A stretch of 38,535 nt of DNA from Trichinella spiralis (lineage: Eukaryota; Nematoda; Enoplea; Trichinellida; Trichinellidae). The translations under genes were made by a program, and so were the position numbers. The stretch lies in NCBI GenBank assembly GCA_000181795.3, contig CM012955.1, positions 8,592,893 to 8,631,427 of the forward strand, read 5' to 3'. Below, in pieces: positions 35,601 through 38,535 of this stretch (its first letter is position 1; every line of letters begins with the position of its first letter). The notes under the pieces are model-generated. The model was not told the DNA's origin and did not search any database. It saw nothing but the letters and a program-made list of their open reading frames with translations.

Positions 35601-37746
35601 CCGGATCATGGGCTGTTCACTTCAGCGGAGACAGTTTATTCGACATTCCAGTAAGTAGATATGCACTCATTTTTATTCATTAACTTCGTACAATTTGCAT
35701 AATAGTTACTTTTTATTTGCATACATTGTTGAAGGATAATTTAATTAAATTGTAAATTTGCATATTTGAGTAATGAAGGAGAATGTACATTTCTAACCCA
35801 AAAGGAGAAACATTTTCGAAAGAATAAAGCGAATAATAATGATAATAATATATCAGTTGGCAAGAGAATTAATTGTTGATCAGCTTTCATCTGTTATTTG
35901 CTACTGAGTTGGATGGATGACGGAGAGTGAGATAATTTTTGCTTAATCTGCACTGAAATGTATAATTTCGTTTCATCGTTTCAATTGGAATGTTTTATCA
36001 AATGGGTGATGTTCTTACTTTTATTTTATCAAGGGAAATGTGCATTTTTGCTCCCCCTTGTTGTCGATTTACCGAAACATTTTAAAAATTTTTAAATGAG
36101 AAAGTGATAAGAAAATTGCATTAACATGTTTATTGTCTTGATATTAGTTAGCATATTTAAAATTGCAAATTAATTGACAAATGTTCCATTAGACATTGAC
36201 AATTAGTCTCAGCTAATGTGGAACATTTTCCATCCGAAAGCATTGCCTCGAACAGAAAAGCACAAAGTGCAAATTTCCACTATTTGCTTGATATGTTCAG
36301 TTCAAGCGTGAGATACTTGTTGGAAAGGATTATTATTATCATTTTCTGATTGTACAGTAGCACCGTTTAACAATTTAAGCCAGTTTGAATTGCACAACAA
36401 ATTAGCTAATTCATATTATTCTTTTTCTTTCATCAATTGCACTGCACCAACTGAAATTATCAATACGTGACCAATGAGAGAGATAGAGAGAGGAGAGGGC
36501 GCGCGTGTGTGTATGGAAATTTTGCAATAATTGTAATAATTATGCAATGAATATTTTCATTGCGAAAAGATGATTTTATAGTGACAGAGGGCTTTCATGG
36601 AAATTTTATTATTGATTGTTCGATTCACTTATTTATACGAGCAACAGAGAAGAAAAAAGTAAAAAAAGAAGAAATCAATATGATTATTCCTATTGTGGCA
36701 GCTGTTGAATGAATGGGAAATTTAAAAGGTTTTTTTTTAAATAAATGATCCAAGATGGGTGAAATGGATATTTTTGAAAGAAAACAAAAAAGTAATTAAA
36801 ATTGAAAGCAAATTTATAAATAATTTACAGAGAATGAATGAACAGACTAGCTTTTAGCAAGCCGGTCGGTTGTTGCCGGTTGCCAGTTGTGAGAGGATCT
36901 TTGACGTTATTTATTGTTAGCCGTGTGTGTGTGTGTGCATTGCTGCAATGTTTGCAAAAATGCTTGTCGCGCGATTGGTGGGAAGTTTTATTTTCCACAA
37001 TTGCCAGCTTTTGGCAGACGGCATTCTGTTGACGTTGTTGTTGGCTTTGCAGTGGATAAAATGTGGGCTTTTGATGGTGATTCGTATCCTGACTGACCGA
37101 TCGTGTGACGACGTTCCGGCAGCGACGCTTTTGCTCTTTAGCTGAGCAACTTTGCCAAAGCTTGTCGGCACTCAGTTTTATCGATCCATTGGCCAGTGCT
37201 GCGGCGTTGCGCGAAAACCAGAACCAATAATATATATAAAGTGCACACTAGCGCTGTTTCACTGTGCATGCGTGTGCCTGTGTGCGTGGATGTGTATGTT
37301 TATGTGTATAAGTTTGGTGTATTTGATGAGTGCCGTGAGTATTGAAGATTTTCTGCTTCACTTAATTGAACGCTCAAAGAAATCCGCCTCCAAGTCGGCT
37401 AAATTTGACCCAGGTTTTCTCTTCAGGCTGAGTTGAGTAAATTTCACCAACATCTCCATCATCTGAACTATATAAAATCTACTATATTATATTGTTGCCT
37501 TCATTATTATTTCAACTTTGAAGATTATTGTTTTTTCTTTGCTTTCACTTTCATTTATTTCTTCACTACTGTTGCTTCTGCCAATCTCAGCAGTATCATA
37601 AAATGCACAACAATAATCTGACGTCGATGATGATGAACAATAGCGGCGACCTAGCAGCGCACAACAGGAAAGCTTTTACCGGCACTAGGTTGATTGAAAA
37701 AATGGGTGCCATACCAACACCTCTGCTTTTGCTGCAAAAACGGCAG
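27545..37746 (+). CDS. AFDN: Afadin/canoe, actin-linked adherens junction scaffold (3' part off the right edge)
   Basis: Exons: 27545-27658, 29675-30230, 30291-30539, 31103-31273, 31375-31481, 31571-31768, 31829-31932, 33320-33480, 33561-33766, 33839-34073, 34135-34400, 34466-34606, 34963-35137, 35568-35650, 37591-37746. They give 974 codons in phase, open at the end. Domains: RA1 about 38-130 (LEFHGVMRFYFQD, KCIRVSSTATT, LNWHKDDREGRF), the TRTISNPEIVMKKRR segment about 200, RA2 about 224-305, FHA about 363-465 (VTEVGSDRTF ... YGPHVHPRHC) and DIL about 540-900 (VNAALTIQLFSQLFHYINM, AWAEKQGLELAAEC, PDDGYSPEMVRGIP). Afadin ties nectins and Ras/Rap GTPases to actin at junctions (worm AFD-1). No PDZ domain is found before the window ends. 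The last exon (starts QYHKMHNNNLTS, Met/Asn-rich) is not a recognised afadin part and is assigned by phase only. The start is the first ATG. Confidence 0.93.
28552..28619. repeat. Compound (ATT)n(AGT)n microsatellite
   Basis: About 11 ATT units switch directly to about 11 AGT units: two trinucleotide tracts differing by one base per unit. Confidence 0.92.
29571..29627. repeat. (TA)n microsatellite, about 28 units
   Basis: Perfect TA run less than 50 nt before the acceptor of afadin exon 2. Confidence 0.95.
30248..30281. repeat. (GTTT)n tract in a 60-bp afadin intron
   Basis: TTGTTTGTTT repeats make up most of intron 30231-30290. Confidence 0.8.
31933..33319. other. Afadin intron between FHA and DIL (1387 bp)
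   Basis: It holds (GGA)n at about 33009-33027 and (TG)n at about 33270-33286. An exon-like stretch at about 32350-32422 ends in ACG|GTAAGG but its phase does not fit afadin. Confidence 0.65.
34784..34804. repeat. (TTC)n tract in an afadin intron
   Basis: Seven TTC units in intron 34607-34962. Confidence 0.75.
35651..37590. other. Afadin intron after the DIL domain (1940 bp)
   Basis: AT-rich on the left. A GC-richer patch at about 36840-37240 contains a (TG)n run, followed by an ATG-led ORF at 37326-37436. No PDZ-coding exon was found. This could hide an alternative promoter or missed exons. Confidence 0.5.
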
Positions 37747-38035
37747 GTGAGCACCGTCTTCATAGCATACACGCATCTGCTGCATTGTGTTTTTTGATTC
37801 TTTAATTTTATTCGAAACTTTTAGATTTTGTAAAATAATATTAATTTCAACAAAATTAATGAATTGCATATTCACCAATTCTATATTAATCCTTCTTGCA
37901 TTGTGTTGTTGGTGCTTTCATCAATATAAATTGAAATAATCTTATTATTTGAAGTTATTTTTACCGCAATAGGTGATTGTAATAGTTGTTTCACTTTTCA
38001 GTTATTACTTTTATAAATTTAATTCATCATCATCA

Positions 38036-38069
<34 letters not shown>

Positions 38070-38490
38070 TCATGTGATGGTTTTGTATTTCAAAGGTAGA
38101 GAAATCTTCTTTTCAAAAGTATTCTCTTCTATACTTTTCATTATTGCTCCAATGCTGAGAATGGTCAAATTGAATTGATTTGGATCTGAATTATATATTT
38201 TATTGTTTCTTATATTCAAATTAAGTTATATTAATGAATGAATGTGTTTATTGATTATTTTTTTAAAAATATTGGTTAAATTCTTCTCTACGGGCATCTT
38301 TGTTTGTTTCGACGAACTTTCACTATTTAGAATCTCGACGTTTTTGCTAAATTACTGGTGACGTTTTCTGCTTTTGAACATCGAATTCAATTTGCAAATT
38401 TTTCTTGTTGAAAAGAAATGAAATGAAATACAGTCAGTCTTTTTCGCCGTTTGAAAAAGCAATAGGAGGAAGGACATGCTGTTAACACAT
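37747..38490. other. Afadin intron sequence to the right edge
   Basis: Follows the GTGAGC donor. It contains a (CAT)n/(ATT)n compound repeat at 38026-38069 and no recognisable exon. Confidence 0.5.
38026..38069. repeat. Compound (CAT)n(ATT)n microsatellite
   Basis: Four to five CAT units run into about ten ATT units. Confidence 0.85.
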
Positions 38491-38535
38491 CCTCTCCCTC
38501 CCTCCCTCCCTCCCTCCCTCCCTCCCTCCCTCCCT
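38491..38535. repeat. (CCCT)n microsatellite at the window end
   Basis: About ten perfect CCCT units run to the last base. The true length is unknown because the window stops inside it. Confidence 0.92.

Noticed and set aside
1..38535. CRISPR, prophage, insertion sequence or operon structures
   Set aside because: All recognised genes are eukaryotic and intron-bearing or animal-type. No regular spacer-repeat arrays, transposase or terminal inverted repeats were seen.

Overview
The window is nuclear DNA of a small invertebrate animal. It is AT-rich. Most introns in the recognised genes are 50-100 bp, with (T)nCAG or (T)nTAG acceptors, and a few genes also carry one or two introns of 1-2.4 kb. 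The start ATGs of three genes sit 1-9 nt behind a 3' splice-acceptor sequence for which I see no upstream coding exon, which is what trans-spliced leader genes look like. A nematode is the best fit, possibly an early-branching (enoplean) one. This is inference: no sequence search was possible, and a flatworm is not excluded.

From left to right: (1) 131-2630, minus strand: an eleven-exon, unrecognised, low-complexity protein gene that runs off the left edge and carries three copies of a basic R-[RS]-L-S-x-x-F motif. (2) 3826-4678, minus: a complete two-exon orphan gene of 198 aa. (3) 5441-9155, plus: UDP-glucose 6-dehydrogenase in 11 exons (499 aa), with an opposite-strand, apparently frameshifted Lys-rich ORF inside its first intron. 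(4) 10294-14883, minus: a PH + IRS-type PTB adaptor (DOK/IRS-like, 445 aa, 4 exons) with Tyr and Pro motifs in its tail. A plus-strand poly-Gln ORF interrupted by TAG lies in its first intron. (5) 18124-21270, plus: type I phosphatidylinositol 4-phosphate 5-kinase in 13 exons (571 aa). (6) 23707-25284, plus: an intronless, GC-richer SLC7 / L-type amino acid transporter light chain (525 aa). (7) 27545 to beyond 37746, plus: afadin/canoe, with 15 exons in the window covering RA1, RA2, FHA and DIL. The expected PDZ domain must lie beyond the right edge or be absent.

I derived exon boundaries by hand by requiring GT-AG ends, continuous reading phase and alignment to the family. In all recognised genes every junction keeps phase, and total lengths come out as whole codons with a single terminal stop. 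The genes are not an operon: they alternate strands and have separate poly(A) signals. The only functional themes I see are membrane-proximal signalling and adhesion (DOK-like adaptor, PIP5K, afadin) and nutrient or glycan supply (LAT transporter, UGDH). I do not claim that they are linked.

The stretches 14884-18123, 21271-23706, 25285-27544 and the big afadin introns are AT-rich with simple repeats. They contain a few exon-like ORFs, noted below, but nothing I can name.
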